Below, one piece after another: positions 22,088 through 32,287 of a DNA stretch of 64,000 nucleotides; position 1 is the first letter of the stretch, and each line of letters begins with the position of its first letter. The notes beneath the pieces are model-generated. The model did not search any database, had not been told where the DNA came from, and was given only the letters and a program-made list of their open reading frames with translations. Origin of the DNA: Hyaloscypha bicolor E (lineage: Eukaryota; Ascomycota; Leotiomycetes; Helotiales; Hyaloscyphaceae); NCBI RefSeq assembly GCF_002865645.1, contig NW_020194589.1, positions 480,812 to 544,811 of the forward strand, read 5' to 3'. Made by a program: the position numbers and the translations under genes.

Positions 22088-23499
22088 CCCCCATAAGCCC
22101 TACGGCAACCAGACAACATCACGGGAACACAAAAGTTCAAACTTGGCACATACAATCGTTTTTCATACCCCCGCGACTGGATGAGTTGTAGAGCGGGATA
22201 TTTCGGGGTTTTTGCCTAGCTGCTGAAGATTCGAGAGTCTAGAAAGTGAGGCGGGTTCCAGGAATTGGGTTTGACAGCTGCTAGCTTACAGACGGGCCGA
22301 GACGGAGATTTAGTGGAACTTTATTTCAACCGCTAGCTGTGAGCCGTGGGTTGAGACGTAGGGCGAGAGGACCGGTGGCGTGAAGATTGGGACCAGGGTG
22401 AAAGAAGGTTGGGTCGGAGGGTTTGAAGAAAGTGGAAGCTTCGCCCTCGAGGCTATGACGTTGGGCCTGGGGCTGGTTTAGGTGCAGGAAACAGAGGGGC
22501 AAACATATTCGACATATATTCGACCTCTCGACCATGGCCATCTGGTCGGCTACTTTAGCTTGCAACGTTTCGTTTACCTCGTGGCCTGACTTTCTCGAGC
22601 CATCAATAGCAGAAAACTTGGGACAGCGGGAGCTAGCTCAAGTGTTGTTCGCGAACCAACCTGCTTCTCGAAGCTAGAACTCCACATGAAGAGCTAGTGC
22701 GAAGTTCTCTGCCAGCTCCCGGCGCACGTGGTTCGGAGAATTTCGCGGCAAGTGCAGCGGCTCGTCCCTCAAAAATGTGTGGATATTTCCCAGGTTTAAA
22801 TTCTCCTGTTGATCTTGAGATATTCCCCCAAAAAATACTTGTTGTTGATCTTCGGCTTATGGCAGATGTCTTCGCTATCGACAATCTCCCTTTATAGCAA
22901 TGTGCTCACGTCCGTACATTCGCTGGGGGCGTCGCCCAACGCGGAGTGAGCCATAGATTTCTAGTTCGGGTCTACTGAAACTCTATTTTGATGTCATTGA
23001 AGCATTGACCACAAGACCATCCAATCGGTTTACCTTCTTCGGCTTTGCTGCCCAGAGGCTAGGTCATTTCTCGAGTTACCGTAATAGGATAATACCCTAG
23101 TGCGGCTTGAAGGCAACCACATCTCACAATGATGGGGCTTCTACATCCCTGCAAGCTTCGCAAGGCTTCATCCACCGACCAGATCTCACGATGGCAAGCC
23201 TTCCAAACATTCCACCAGCTGGTCAGCAGAACAGATTTAGCATATCTCCCATCCACGGCACAACTTGTGAGTCGGAAAATGGGGTTTATAAGAACGCCCC
23301 CCTGCCCTCTCCCGCGAAGAGATTTTCACCTTTTTTCCATCATACTCAGTGACCAGTCCCGACATTTGCGCAAGCATTACGACCTTTCGCGACTTTCACC
23401 ACTTCAAATTCCTCAGTGTATTTCCTACAGCGACTATCAATACCCATCATTATCATCATTTCCCTCCCTCTTTCTGCACGACATCAAATACACTTCACC

Positions 23500-24422
23500 A
23501 TGGAATCTCCCGGGTACTTCTCTCAACCCATCACCGCCATCGACGAAAGCGCCACCATCAACCAACTTATCAAACAAACCAAAAATCAGCAACCCACAAC
23601 GCCTCGACGAAATTTTTCAAACCCCCGCCCCAGGTATCCAATCTCGGAAAAGCACCTAGCCATCGGCGTCATCGTCTTCCTTCAACAAAAATTCGCATGT
23701 CAAAAGAATTGTTCTTGCGTACTTCCTGACTGCCAGCGCCCCCAGCTCGACGCGAAAGGATACAACCATCCTGCCGTGGTTCTCGACATTCGGGATAACC
23801 GTTCCAATGGAGGAGAACTCACAGCGTTGTGCTGCACTGTATGTCAACCCCGTCCCAACTCAACTACGGCGCAAAATCTAATCTTCGGCAGATCTCAGCA
23901 AACCCACAACCGAACCCAGAAGAAAGGGCCAGCAACTTCACCATTACCCATATCCCAAAAGGAAAAGGGGAATCACCAACCACCGCCCCAAACGGAGCAA
24001 CCGTTCTTTACCTCGAACCTGAGAGCACCATGTACAAAAAATCACACGTCTACGACTCTCACGTCTACGCCATTCCGGTCTCGCAGCTCATCAATTTCGG
24101 CAATCCACTTCAAAACCGCCTTACCAAGGAGAGTTACAAAGCTTTGGTCGCCAACTTCAAGCCTATCGTCCCTCGAAAGTGGATCAAAACCGCCAAACTC
24201 ACTGCAGGAGAAAGTTGCTCAGCAGCTCTTTCATCATGTCTCCTAATACCAGCTCCTGCACCTGTTCCAGCACCTGTTCCAGCACCTCTCCCAGCAGCAC
24301 TCCCAGTCGAGCTCCAGAAAACCATCGATGCCCTACTCCAGTATCTCACGAAAGAACAAGTCCTCGAAGCAGTCCCTGAGATGACCGAAGTGTATCCACA
24401 GCTGCTCCAGGTCCTCGCCTGA
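23500..24422 (+). CDS. Uncharacterised fungal protein (GYNHPAVVLD family)
   Basis: Two exons, 23500-23838 and 23892-24422, join over a 53-nt intron (GTATGT...CTAATCTTCGGCAG) to give 289 residues. The order of motifs is HLAIGVIVFL, a short Cys cluster (CQKNCSCVLPDC), GYNHPAVVLDI, a variable loop, VLYLEPESTMYKKSHVYD, then RLTKESYKALVANF. This arrangement recurs in many uncharacterised Leotiomycete and Sordariomycete proteins, where a His-Pro-x-Val strand sits in a small beta-rich domain. No function has been assigned that I know of. The tail holds a short PAPAPVPAPVPAPLP repeat and a helical end. The coding strand is unusually rich in A and C, as is the sequence after it. The gene seems intact. 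Confidence 0.65.
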
Positions 24423-25280
24423 AAACATCACTCTCGGAGGAATTATCCACACCATCTACTCAAAAAAGCCAAGTCGAAAATAACCAGCCAGCCGTCGTCA
24501 CCATGAGTACTACTCAACAAGTTTACATAAAAAGACGAACCAACGGCAAAGCATCGACAGAATCATCACCCAAAAAAAGCCAAGTCGAAAAAACCACAGC
24601 AAGCCGCCGTCACAACGAGTTCAGCACTGCAAGCCAACTACCAAACCCACCCAGAGAAGAAACAAAAAGAAACACAAAAAAAAGCCCCGCTCTGGCAAGG
24701 CTTTGACAACAAACAAACACTCGGATGAAAACATCCCACCAAAAAACACAAGTCGAAAACAACCTCAACTCACTGGTTGCACAAGAATGCACCTCGACTA
24801 CCATATCAACCCAACAAAATCGCGCGGCAAATATTCGACAATAAACAATTAAAAAAACCAACCCTAAGTCGAACACACCCAAAAACAGCCATGATGACCA
24901 CGAGTGCAACTCAACGCCATCTACGAAAAAAAAAACTCCCCCTCCAAGAAACCCAACCGAAAGAAACGGCAATAGCTCGACAACAAACAATCACGGATGA
25001 AAACTCCTCCACAGGCAACACTGGACGCAACACTTCAAACACCACACTTCCCACGGATCTCACTCAGTCTTCGCACATTGGAAAAAACATCACCAACATC
25101 ACCAACATTTTCTGGAGCTCGACTTACGGATGCTCGCAACAGTACTACACCACCAATCGCTCACGACCTTTCTCAATCAAATCTAGAACACGCCGACGGC
25201 TTTACTCATCCACCATCTTGGAAACTCGGAGCAATTCTGGACCATAAGACAACTTCGGTATCCCACAAATACATCACATC
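24423..25280 (+). repeat. AC-rich tract with degenerate AAGTCGAAA repeats
   Basis: A core of the form (C)CCAAAAAA(G)(C)CAAGTCGAAAA recurs at about 24463, 24569, 24738 and, weaker, near 24862. The first two are followed by matching CAGCCGTCGTCACCATGAGT / AGCCGCCGTCACAACGAGTT blocks. The unit spacing is irregular (about 105-170 bp). The plus strand has very little G throughout. Frames are short and broken. It looks like the remains of a Lys/Ser/Thr-rich repeat-coding gene or of a tandem repeat. Confidence 0.45.
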
Positions 25281-25535
25281 ATGAACGGCAATCTCGATCA
25301 ACAACATCGCTACACCCCCACCTCAATTTCAATCGACAACTCTGGGCGGGAAGATATCGAGGAACTCAATCCAAACGAATTTATCAACTTCACCACTTCA
25401 ATGAATCGCACAATCACCACATTCCAATTATCCTCAATGCTTCAAACGGCCATGCAACATCACCAACTTGCACAACAAAACGACATGAACAGACTGTCTA
25501 TCAGGACAGGTGGAGGGCTACGGGCAAGGAATTGA
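25281..25535 (+). CDS. Possible small protein, 84 residues
   Basis: ATG at 25281; the chain is polar with a helix-like segment (FINFTTSMNRTITTFQLSSM). No family recognised. Base composition matches the AC-rich tract before it, so it may be the 3' exon of a decayed gene rather than a gene by itself. Confidence 0.2.
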   Translation: MNGNLDQQHRYTPTSISIDNSGREDIEELNPNEFINFTTSMNRTITTFQLSSMLQTAMQHHQLAQQNDMNRLSIRTGGGLRARN

Positions 25536-25863
25536 AGGAGGATATCGGCTGTTGGCGGAAGTGAAGAAACAAGAACGTAAGAAATCTATCATCCCCTCTA
25601 AATCACGACTGACCCCGAACCCCAGACTTTGTCACACCAGGACAGGAGAAGGCAGCACGCGCTTGCCGGGACGTGAAGGATTACGGGAAGGAAGGGAATG
25701 GCGGATGATTGGGTTTAGAATCACGATTGATGGATATGATGTAGGATGGGGGGGGGATCATGATTGATTGTTCAAAAGCATTGATAGAACAATGTCTGAA
25801 TGGGAGAGGATTGGAAACAACTTCCATTACTTTAATGTGACTTCTAATGAACGCCTCCCTACA

Positions 25864-26115
25864 CTAACGAAAGATCACCCGAATGGCTGTGACTTCGGTC
25901 TTGAAAGAAACTAGGTTTTCCAGCAGGTTTACTGAGAGTGGGCTCCTTGAAGTGTCAACTGCTTCCAACCCGTAACCCAGAGAGTTCAAATCCGCCTCAA
26001 TAACTCTCGGCTGCACGTTCGCAATATGCAGTCCCTCAATCTCACCCCCAGCTTGCTCCACCAATTTCGCATTTGCAATCTTCGATGCCGCGTAAGAAGA
26101 TATGCCAGAGAAACC
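25864..26115 (-). pseudogene. Relic of a short-chain dehydrogenase/reductase
   Basis: On the minus strand the frame reads GISSYAASKIANAKLVEQ and then GLHIANVQPRVIEADLNS. This is the catalytic YxxxK region (YAASK) and the following beta strand with its NVQPRVIEAD turn (family: NVHPGVVET D). An in-frame TAA stop lies directly before it (near 26116), and no Rossmann N-terminus (TGxxxGxG) is found upstream. The C-terminus ends in a frame that no longer matches the family. It is a truncated, dead copy. It lies 480 bp from the intact dehydrogenase gene on the same strand but is not a simple recent duplicate of it, since the active-site segments differ clearly. Confidence 0.6.
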
Positions 26116-26595
26116 TTATTTAGTCTCGGTAGCGGATGCATCATGAGGCTTAATAACCTCGTTCTTGGAGGTTTACGCAACTCTGCATCTGCCCGCTGAG
26201 ATTTGGGAGATGAGGAGATTGAAAGGATTAGAGTGCGAGGAAAGGAGGAATTATGATTGACGGATGCAAGGTGTGGGTGGAGGTATAAAAGGATTGGAAA
26301 TCTCTGCCCTTACTTGATCTGGCCTTTCTAAGGAGGGCTGTCTGAGATTTGCCTTAAGCGAGGAAGAAAGGGGGAATTAAAGTGGAGATAGGTCACATGA
26401 GGAGGTGAACGAGTCATCCTAGAATCAGAATTAATTCGCACTATTTCCCCTTTTGAACAAACCACATAGAAGCAAGAGTCTCTTCTTCCTTTCCTCTCGT
26501 TCCTTGGAATATCAAATAAGTGCTCTTCGCAGAAGTTGGAAGTGCTGTGGTTGATCTAAGCGAGCTATCTCCTGAGTGACTCCTTTAAGACCCCT

Positions 26596-27509
26596 TCACT
26601 TTCTTTTTTTTTCTTTTTCGAAAGATGGCGCCATCGCGTTCAACCCAAACAACCTCGAAAAGAAGATGTTATACGCCCAACGTATCCCAAGCGTCTCTAT
26701 AATCCAAACCGTGGTTGCACCAGACCCACACCATATCTCTTCCGGCGGGCTCGTTTTCACAACCTTCGCAACAACTTGTCTAGCATAAACACTCGGGCTC
26801 ATGGCGTCACCTTCCAGCTCCTCCCAAGCCTTATTGATCTTGCCTTCAAGATATCTATAATTAGAATCTATTTCCCATGTCAGCAATTTCATCTTTCAGC
26901 ATTCTAGACTTTTCCAGGAAACCTACTCTCGGAAAGCGTCAGCCGTGCACTCGACATTCCAGTTTTCACACCTGCAGTGATGACAAATAAAACCTTCACC
27001 CCAAAAGGCTTCATCTCCATCCTCAACGTCTTGGCATACAGCTCCACGGCCGCTTTACTCGAATTATACACCGCTTGCGAAGGGTGTGGCGTATACCCTG
27101 AAACACTCCCCGTGATCACAATCTTGCCTTTTGTTTTGATTACCATGTCTGAAAACACGCTATTCAGGAGTATGATCCCGAAGAGGTTGGTGTTGAACAT
27201 CTTGTACGCTTCATCGACTGAGGATTCGATGGCCATGCCGAGAGAGCGGTAGCCGGCGTTGTGGTAAAGTATGTCGAGTCTACCTCCTGTCTGTTGGGCA
27301 ATGATGGAGTGGACTGAGAGAACGGAGTCGCGCGATGTGATGTCGAGAGGCAGGAGAGTGATATTTGGTATCGTGGAGAGATCGTCCATGCTGGCGATGT
27401 TGCGGGTCGTGGCGAAAACGTGGTAGTCTTGTGCCGCGAATTGTTTGGCTAATGAGTAGCCGATGCTGCCTTTCGTGCAGCCAGTGATGAGGATTGTTGG
27501 TTTCGACAT
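26596..27509 (-). CDS. AYR1-like short-chain dehydrogenase/reductase
   Basis: Two exons, 27509-26927 and 26867-26596, join across a 59-nt intron (GTAGGT...GGAAATAG) to give 284 residues. The join gives LSENSNYRYLEGKI, which matches the family at this point. The NAD(P) motif TGCTKGSIG lies at 9-17, the HNAG motif at 83-86, the catalytic Ser near 135-137, and Tyr148/Lys152 in YNSSK. A substrate-binding tail with AMSPSVYARQVVAKV follows. It most resembles yeast Ayr1, which reduces 1-acyl-dihydroxyacetone phosphate in lipid droplets/ER and also acts on other ketones; the last 35 residues are hydrophobic enough (TTVWIIETLGI) to allow membrane association. Substrate remains inferred. All catalytic residues are present. 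Confidence 0.88.
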
Positions 27510-28227
27510 TTTGATAACGTATAAATGAATATACCAGGAGTAGAATATGCTGGTTGCTCGTCCGGTGGGAAGTCACGTGCTTATCAGCTTGTGATTTCTG
27601 AATAGATACCTCAGTTGTTGCAAAGGAATAACCTTGAAATGATGACACTCGCAGATTTGAAGTTCTCAGAACAGTATATCAATATATTCTTCTTTACCAT
27701 TCTCGCCGCTGGCGGATAGAACGTTTTTGCCGATGGGAGGTGGGTTTGGCCGACCGGACGTGGATTAAGCCGCCCTCGGCGCGCCCAAATTCATGTGGTT
27801 GCACAATTTTCGATTACTCACCACACTGCATCTCAAACTGTATTTATTAGAGAGGCAGAGTCGATTATGTAACGAAAATGCAGGTTGGCTTACATAAGGT
27901 TAATGGAGCACAATTGCCTGGAAAAGAGGGAAATTGTAACCCCACTCCTAGGTGTCGATTAAGTGCCAATCGGGAGTCGTCCACACCAGGGGGTATGTCA
28001 TTGTCCCTTTCTCCCCAGATCTCGCCAAATTTAGTCTAGCCCCACGCCGCCCTCGCGCCTCGTTTCTCGTTTCTCGTTTCTTGTTTCTCCGATGTCAACC
28101 TTACCCTATCGGGCAAATTTTCCTCCGTAAATACCCTTTCCCCTCTAACCATTCTCCCATTCACCGTCTTGAAAGAAATGTGAATATCACCTCAACAATG
28201 CCAGTAAACTTGGACTCATACAAATAT
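27510..28227. other. Intergenic, no gene seen
   Basis: Promoter side of the AYR1-like gene and a stretch with only short frames. TTTCTCGTTTCTCGTTTCTTGTTTCTC near 28062 is a short pyrimidine-rich tandem repeat. Confidence 0.35.
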
Positions 28228-28746
28228 CTAGCATTGGGGAGCAATGCCATCCGAGTTCTGGGCCAGAAGCTCGTCTCTGGAGAGTGCACACAAAGGACAT
28301 GCGTCTGGTGATTTGTCTAGAGCAGCATAGTTACGTTTGAGGTTGAAAGGTTGAGCCTGATCTTTCACGCCGGTTAGGCCATAGCCTCTTGCGATTGTGT
28401 ATTTTTCGATATTGTGCCAGCCTTGCCCCATACGTTGCCATTGTGCATCGATTCGGTAGATATCAATGGCAAAGCAGTCGCTGCAAAGAGTTTTCTCCTT
28501 CGGTGGTGTTAATGTCTTGCTTTCAGATATGGCTCCAGGCTTTTTTCTTGTGTTGAGCGGGGTGGAACCACCACCAGCTGCGAAGAGAGGATTGTTATAT
28601 GGACCACTGAGTACGGTATTATTGGCTACCTTAATGACTTTTACCTTCTTCCCCGCACTGAGGGGAAGGCATCCAGCAGCGTAGGTTTGGCTGCAAAATG
28701 ATGCGGATGATTTAATGCTCAATAGGAATGAAGGAGGCTTGACCAA
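28228..28746 (-). CDS. Hypothetical protein, possible HET N-terminal fragment
   Basis: An open frame of about 170 codons without a good start codon. A possible 57-nt intron ending in TTTTGCAG (near 28690) would place the start in an upstream exon. The chain has LCSDCFAIDI and DACPLCALSRDELL, a pair of Cys motifs spaced like the cysteine leader of many HET proteins, and is otherwise unremarkable. No HET core (LSYxWG) follows, since the frame ends at 28228. It could be a truncated HET gene or an unrelated small protein. Confidence 0.35.
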   Translation of the reverse strand: MVKPPSFLLSIKSSASFCSQTYAAGCLPLSAGKKVKVIKVANNTVLSGPYNNPLFAAGGGSTPLNTRKKPGAISESKTLTPPKEKTLCSDCFAIDIYRIDAQWQRMGQGWHNIEKYTIARGYGLTGVKDQAQPFNLKRNYAALDKSPDACPLCALSRDELLAQNSDGIAPQC

Positions 28747-29291
28747 CCGATTCGAAAAGGATGGATTTCGACTTCTTTAGTGGTTCTCTCTTAATACAAG
28801 GAAGTTGTTCAATCTGGGGGCGCCTATGCAAGTAATCGAGGGAAAGTGAGCTGAGTTGAATGCAAGAGAATGCCAAGACCAGATCCCAACAATGATACTT
28901 CGTAAACGACTTCGATGACCATTGGCCAGTTTGGCAATGGCCACTCAGGTCGCAATAATAAGTTGAAGAGCAACAATGGCACAGCAGCTTAATACATAAA
29001 TCGAACGACTAATGCTCTACCTTTTAGTAAGGTAATTCAATGGCACACTTCTGCAGGTTTTGTGGCTACTTAGCCATATATACCGACTCAAAGGCTGTAG
29101 CCTGCAGTTGAAAGGGCTTCGCACAGATCAAGGTGAGAACATAGCTCCTGGACGCAGATTGAAGAGGTGAACACTCCCCATTTTTGTTCTTCCGGACTTT
29201 TGTTTGCGCAGACTTTTGATACGCCGATCCAGACTGCCCCAATCACTCTAATTCCCATTCACCCCCAAACCCGGGTAAATCGATGGTAGCT
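28747..29291. other. Intergenic, nothing seen
   Basis: No open frame, repeat or RNA gene that I can support. Confidence 0.3.
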
Positions 29292-30071
29292 TCAGTCCTC
29301 ATCTAGCTCAGGATAATGCCTGTAAATCCCCAAAGAGTATGTTTGCCTCCTCTCACTCTCTAAATACGTCTTAATCTTCGTCGTCCCCTTAACTCTCTCA
29401 TACAGCCCAAAAACACCCTTAAACTTCCCTTCCTTCTCCAACCTCTCCATTGCCTTCGGGAAAGCGAACTTAACCCCATCTAAACACTGAAACAGCACCA
29501 AATCCGCATAGGTCATCTCCCCGCCATAGAGCCACTCCCCACCTTTACTGGCCTCCCCTTTCAACACCCGCTCAAAATACCCCAAGAACTTCGGGAGCCG
29601 CATCTTGATATAGTCCTCCGACTTCTTCTTCGCTTCGGGTTTCTGGTCTTCGTAGTATAGCGCGTTGGCAATGGGGTGGTGCGTATCGTGCGCCTCATTG
29701 CTCAGCCCGTCCAGCGCCGTCAACGCCAGCTCATTGATCTTGTATATCCCGTCCTCATCATCCTTCGGAACAAGGCCCAGTCGCGGTCCCAGGTACAGCA
29801 ATATGTTACTTGTTTGGGAAATGAGAAGGTCTCCGTGCTTGAGGATCGGTGGCGCGAGAAGAGGGGGGTTGGAAGCGTCGCCGAGGTTCTTGGCGTCGAT
29901 GTGGGAGAGCACGAGTTTCATGCCGTTTTCGATGAAGGCGGTGTCGGTGTAGGATGCGCCGGCTGCTTCGAGGGCAAGACGGACGTGTTCCCCGCGTCCT
30001 GGGGCGCCGGGCCAGTAGATGAGTTCGAAGGGCGAGGTCTTTTGACGCTTTGGGGGCTGGGAGGTGGCCAT
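29292..30071 (-). CDS. Glutathione S-transferase (sigma/alpha/pi-like fold)
   Basis: Single exon from the ATG at 30071, 259 residues. The thioredoxin-like N-terminal domain begins FELIYWPGAPGRGEHVRLAL, with the catalytic Tyr in the first strand. The glutathione-binding cis-Pro/Ser-Gln-Thr region is APPILKHGDLLISQTSNILL. The all-helical C-terminal domain includes GEMTYADLVLFQCLDGV, matching the conserved N-capping box. The enzyme should conjugate glutathione to electrophiles in the cytosol. The frame is open for 48 more codons upstream, and this stretch is rich in Arg and Ser with no acidic residue (KARRLLIASQHQYHSSIRLQ), like a mitochondrial presequence, but it has no ATG. A spliced upstream start or non-AUG start is possible. 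The AIF-like gene lies 353 bp upstream on the same strand. Confidence 0.9.
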   Translation of the reverse strand: MATSQPPKRQKTSPFELIYWPGAPGRGEHVRLALEAAGASYTDTAFIENGMKLVLSHIDAKNLGDASNPPLLAPPILKHGDLLISQTSNILLYLGPRLGLVPKDDEDGIYKINELALTALDGLSNEAHDTHHPIANALYYEDQKPEAKKKSEDYIKMRLPKFLGYFERVLKGEASKGGEWLYGGEMTYADLVLFQCLDGVKFAFPKAMERLEKEGKFKGVFGLYERVKGTTKIKTYLESERRQTYSLGIYRHYPELDED

Positions 30072-30424
30072 TTTGGGCGATTGGCGGGCTTGCAGACGGA
30101 TTGATGAGTGGTATTGGTGTTGGGACGCGATCAGTAATCGTCGTGCTTTGAGTAATCGAGAGGGGAGGGTAAATGGAGTTGATGAGGTGAGGTTGTGACG
30201 TGAGATTGATGACAAGATGATCGGCGGAAATGGTTCCGCTTTCGCTTGCGTGAGTACCCCGCCCCCTTTTCACTTCCCTGCGCACAGCTTCCTGCCACCA
30301 CTCACTGCTATCAGAATTTATATCAGAGCATGGTCTTTCTATTATATGTCTACAAAAGGAACAGGTATATCTAAACATCAACTCAAATCCAACCCTCCAA
30401 AAGAATTGCCATCCCGACACCCCT

Positions 30425-31591
30425 TCATGCCTTCATAACATCCGCCCCACTCGCCAAGCCAGGCGCCTTTCCTAGCATGAAATCCCTCGCCTTAACCAAC
30501 CACACAAACCAACTCGGCACCCTCCACCCAAAAAGAACGCCCACCCCACCCTTCGGCCCAATAGGCACGACCCCCATGGCTTTCACCACCTGCTTGAACC
30601 TCTTCTCCTTCAGTCCCTTGCCCCCTTTGCTCAAATCCTCGTACACCGAGTATCCGAGAGCAGGAACACACCACACGGAATCAAGGACATTGCCTTTTGA
30701 GAAAGAGGCGACGTCGCCGAGGGAGTAGACATTCGCACCAGCAGGGGTCGCGCGGAGAGTAGTGGGCTCGGTGATGACCTTTTGGCGGGAATCGAGCCAC
30801 GAGCTGGGGAGGAACGAGGAGTTGGGTGTGCCGCCTGTGATGTCAATGTACAAGTCCACGACTTGCTTGCTCCCATCGCTCAACAGCACTTCCGTCCTCC
30901 CGCTTCCAAGAACAGAAGAAGAGAGAACGCGCAACTTATGCAAGGTCCTCACGCCCAGCCGAGCGAGTTGTGATTCCGCGAGCCGGGAAACGGTGGGGTG
31001 CTTGAGGTATGAGAGAAGTGCATCTTGACCTGATAGAATCGTGATTGATTTTCCTTGGCCCTTGTACTTATATGCGATTTCACCTGTGGTTTCGACGCCT
31101 GCTGGCCCGCCGCCTGCGATGAGGATTGTCTTCGCGGTTTCGAGGCTCTTGTTCAAGTCTTCGAACGCTGTCGTTGTTTCTTCGGAAGAATTATGGAGTG
31201 TCCATAGGGGAGAATGGGAAGTTGTGCCTGTTGCGATGATGAGGGAGTCGTAATGCACGCTCTCTTCCTTCTCAGTCTTCACAGTAATGGTCTTTGTTTT
31301 CTCGTCGAGTGCGATCGCAGAACCGAGAACGAAGGTGAAGGTTGAAGTGGGGTAGGAGGAGAAGGCTTCGGTGAGGGAGGCGAAAGGCGCCTGGCGTTCG
31401 GCTTTGTTTGTGGATACCATCGCTCGTGGAGCACCGATTTTGAAGAATGTATGGTCGGAGGGCGAGACGAGGGTTACTTTGTAGGCTGGTTTATCCCCAT
31501 TAGAATTTAGGAGTGGGAGGACATGGCGTAGGAGGTAGTGTGCTGTATTTGCGCCAGCGAAGTTGCCGCCGAGGATCACGATGTCGTGCAT
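30425..31591 (-). CDS. AIF/AMID-like FAD-dependent NAD(P)H oxidoreductase
   Basis: Single exon of 388 residues from the ATG at 31591. The first Rossmann motif is MHDIVILGGNFAGANTAHYL at the very N-terminus. The second nucleotide-binding motif is TILIAGGGPAGVETTGEIA near 155-175. The FAD-closing motif is GANVYSLGDVAS near 310. This is the layout of the pyridine nucleotide-disulphide oxidoreductase family, closest to AMID/FSP1-like proteins of fungi, which reduce quinones or act in oxidative cell death. No transmembrane anchor or N-terminal presequence is evident in the chosen model; the frame continues 56 codons upstream without ATG and includes a hydrophobic run. Which acceptor it reduces cannot be told. 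It diverges from the C2H2 factor 697 bp away. Confidence 0.85.
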   Translation of the reverse strand: MHDIVILGGNFAGANTAHYLLRHVLPLLNSNGDKPAYKVTLVSPSDHTFFKIGAPRAMVSTNKAERQAPFASLTEAFSSYPTSTFTFVLGSAIALDEKTKTITVKTEKEESVHYDSLIIATGTTSHSPLWTLHNSSEETTTAFEDLNKSLETAKTILIAGGGPAGVETTGEIAYKYKGQGKSITILSGQDALLSYLKHPTVSRLAESQLARLGVRTLHKLRVLSSSVLGSGRTEVLLSDGSKQVVDLYIDITGGTPNSSFLPSSWLDSRQKVITEPTTLRATPAGANVYSLGDVASFSKGNVLDSVWCVPALGYSVYEDLSKGGKGLKEKRFKQVVKAMGVVPIGPKGGVGVLFGWRVPSWFVWLVKARDFMLGKAPGLASGADVMKA

Positions 31592-32287
31592 TTTGAATGA
31601 GCGGGACGTAACGAGGCGGGGTTTTGGGGAAATGTATTCGGAGGGAAGCTGTCCCAAGAAGCTTTTGTGAGAAGTGGGATCAGGAGTGGTGAGGAGTATT
31701 GAAGAGAGGAGTCGAAGTATGGGGGAATGTAGAATGAAACACAGAAAAGAAAGCGGCAACAGAGGACGTCAAGTGTATAAGTAGGAGAGAAAGAACGTCG
31801 GACCCGATTTCAATCATGGATATGGACACGGTCAAACCAAGACGCCGCACCAAGTATTAGAAAGCACTTTGCAATCACCCATGGTCGATCTTGAACCCCT
31901 TGCATTCGTAACTCTCCCAACACCACGCCCCCTTTCCCGGTCGGCACTGGCACGTCTCCGAGCCGGGATTGGCCTCGCGTATCGACCCGCCCCTTGCCCC
32001 TGCTGAGCAAGCGAATGTGCTCTGCCAATGAGAGCAGGGAACGGCACCGTCGTTTGCGCAACCACACATGCGGGCGCCCGTGGCAGTGGATACACTAGAC
32101 CGGGCACGAGCCATGTGGCTGCATCTCGCCAGCATTGGCAAGGGAACGGCACCCGCTGTTCTGCATCTTGATTTTACCTTGCCTCTTCTTCAAGTTCAAG
32201 CTTCTCCATTTCCCACCAACTCATCAAATTTCAATATTAATCAGAAACCCGAACTGCCTCAGTCTAGTAAGTCTACACGTACAGGCC
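31592..32287. promoter_or_regulatory. Divergent promoter region
   Basis: 696 bp between the flavoprotein and the C2H2 transcription factor start codons, GC-rich in the middle (31920-32110). It may let the factor and the flavoprotein be co-regulated, but no binding site can be named. Confidence 0.35.

Larger units (their letters stand above)
21080..23499. other. Gene-poor stretch with decayed direct repeats
   Basis: No convincing gene in 2.4 kb. Two pairs of diverged direct repeats (see separate entries) show it contains remnants of a duplicated sequence. A short frame at 21432-21623 (63 codons, good CACCATGG start context) has no recognisable product. TTATAAG at about 23286 may be the TATA element of the gene that starts at 23500. 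Confidence 0.35.

Noticed and set aside
24240..24310. PAPAPVPAPVPAP run as a possible separate repeat locus
   Set aside because: It is in frame inside the uncharacterised 289-residue protein and is an ordinary Pro/Ala linker.
31592..31759. 56-codon N-terminal extension of the AIF-like flavoprotein
   Set aside because: No ATG in the stretch; the ATG at 31591 places the Rossmann motif at the N-terminus as expected.
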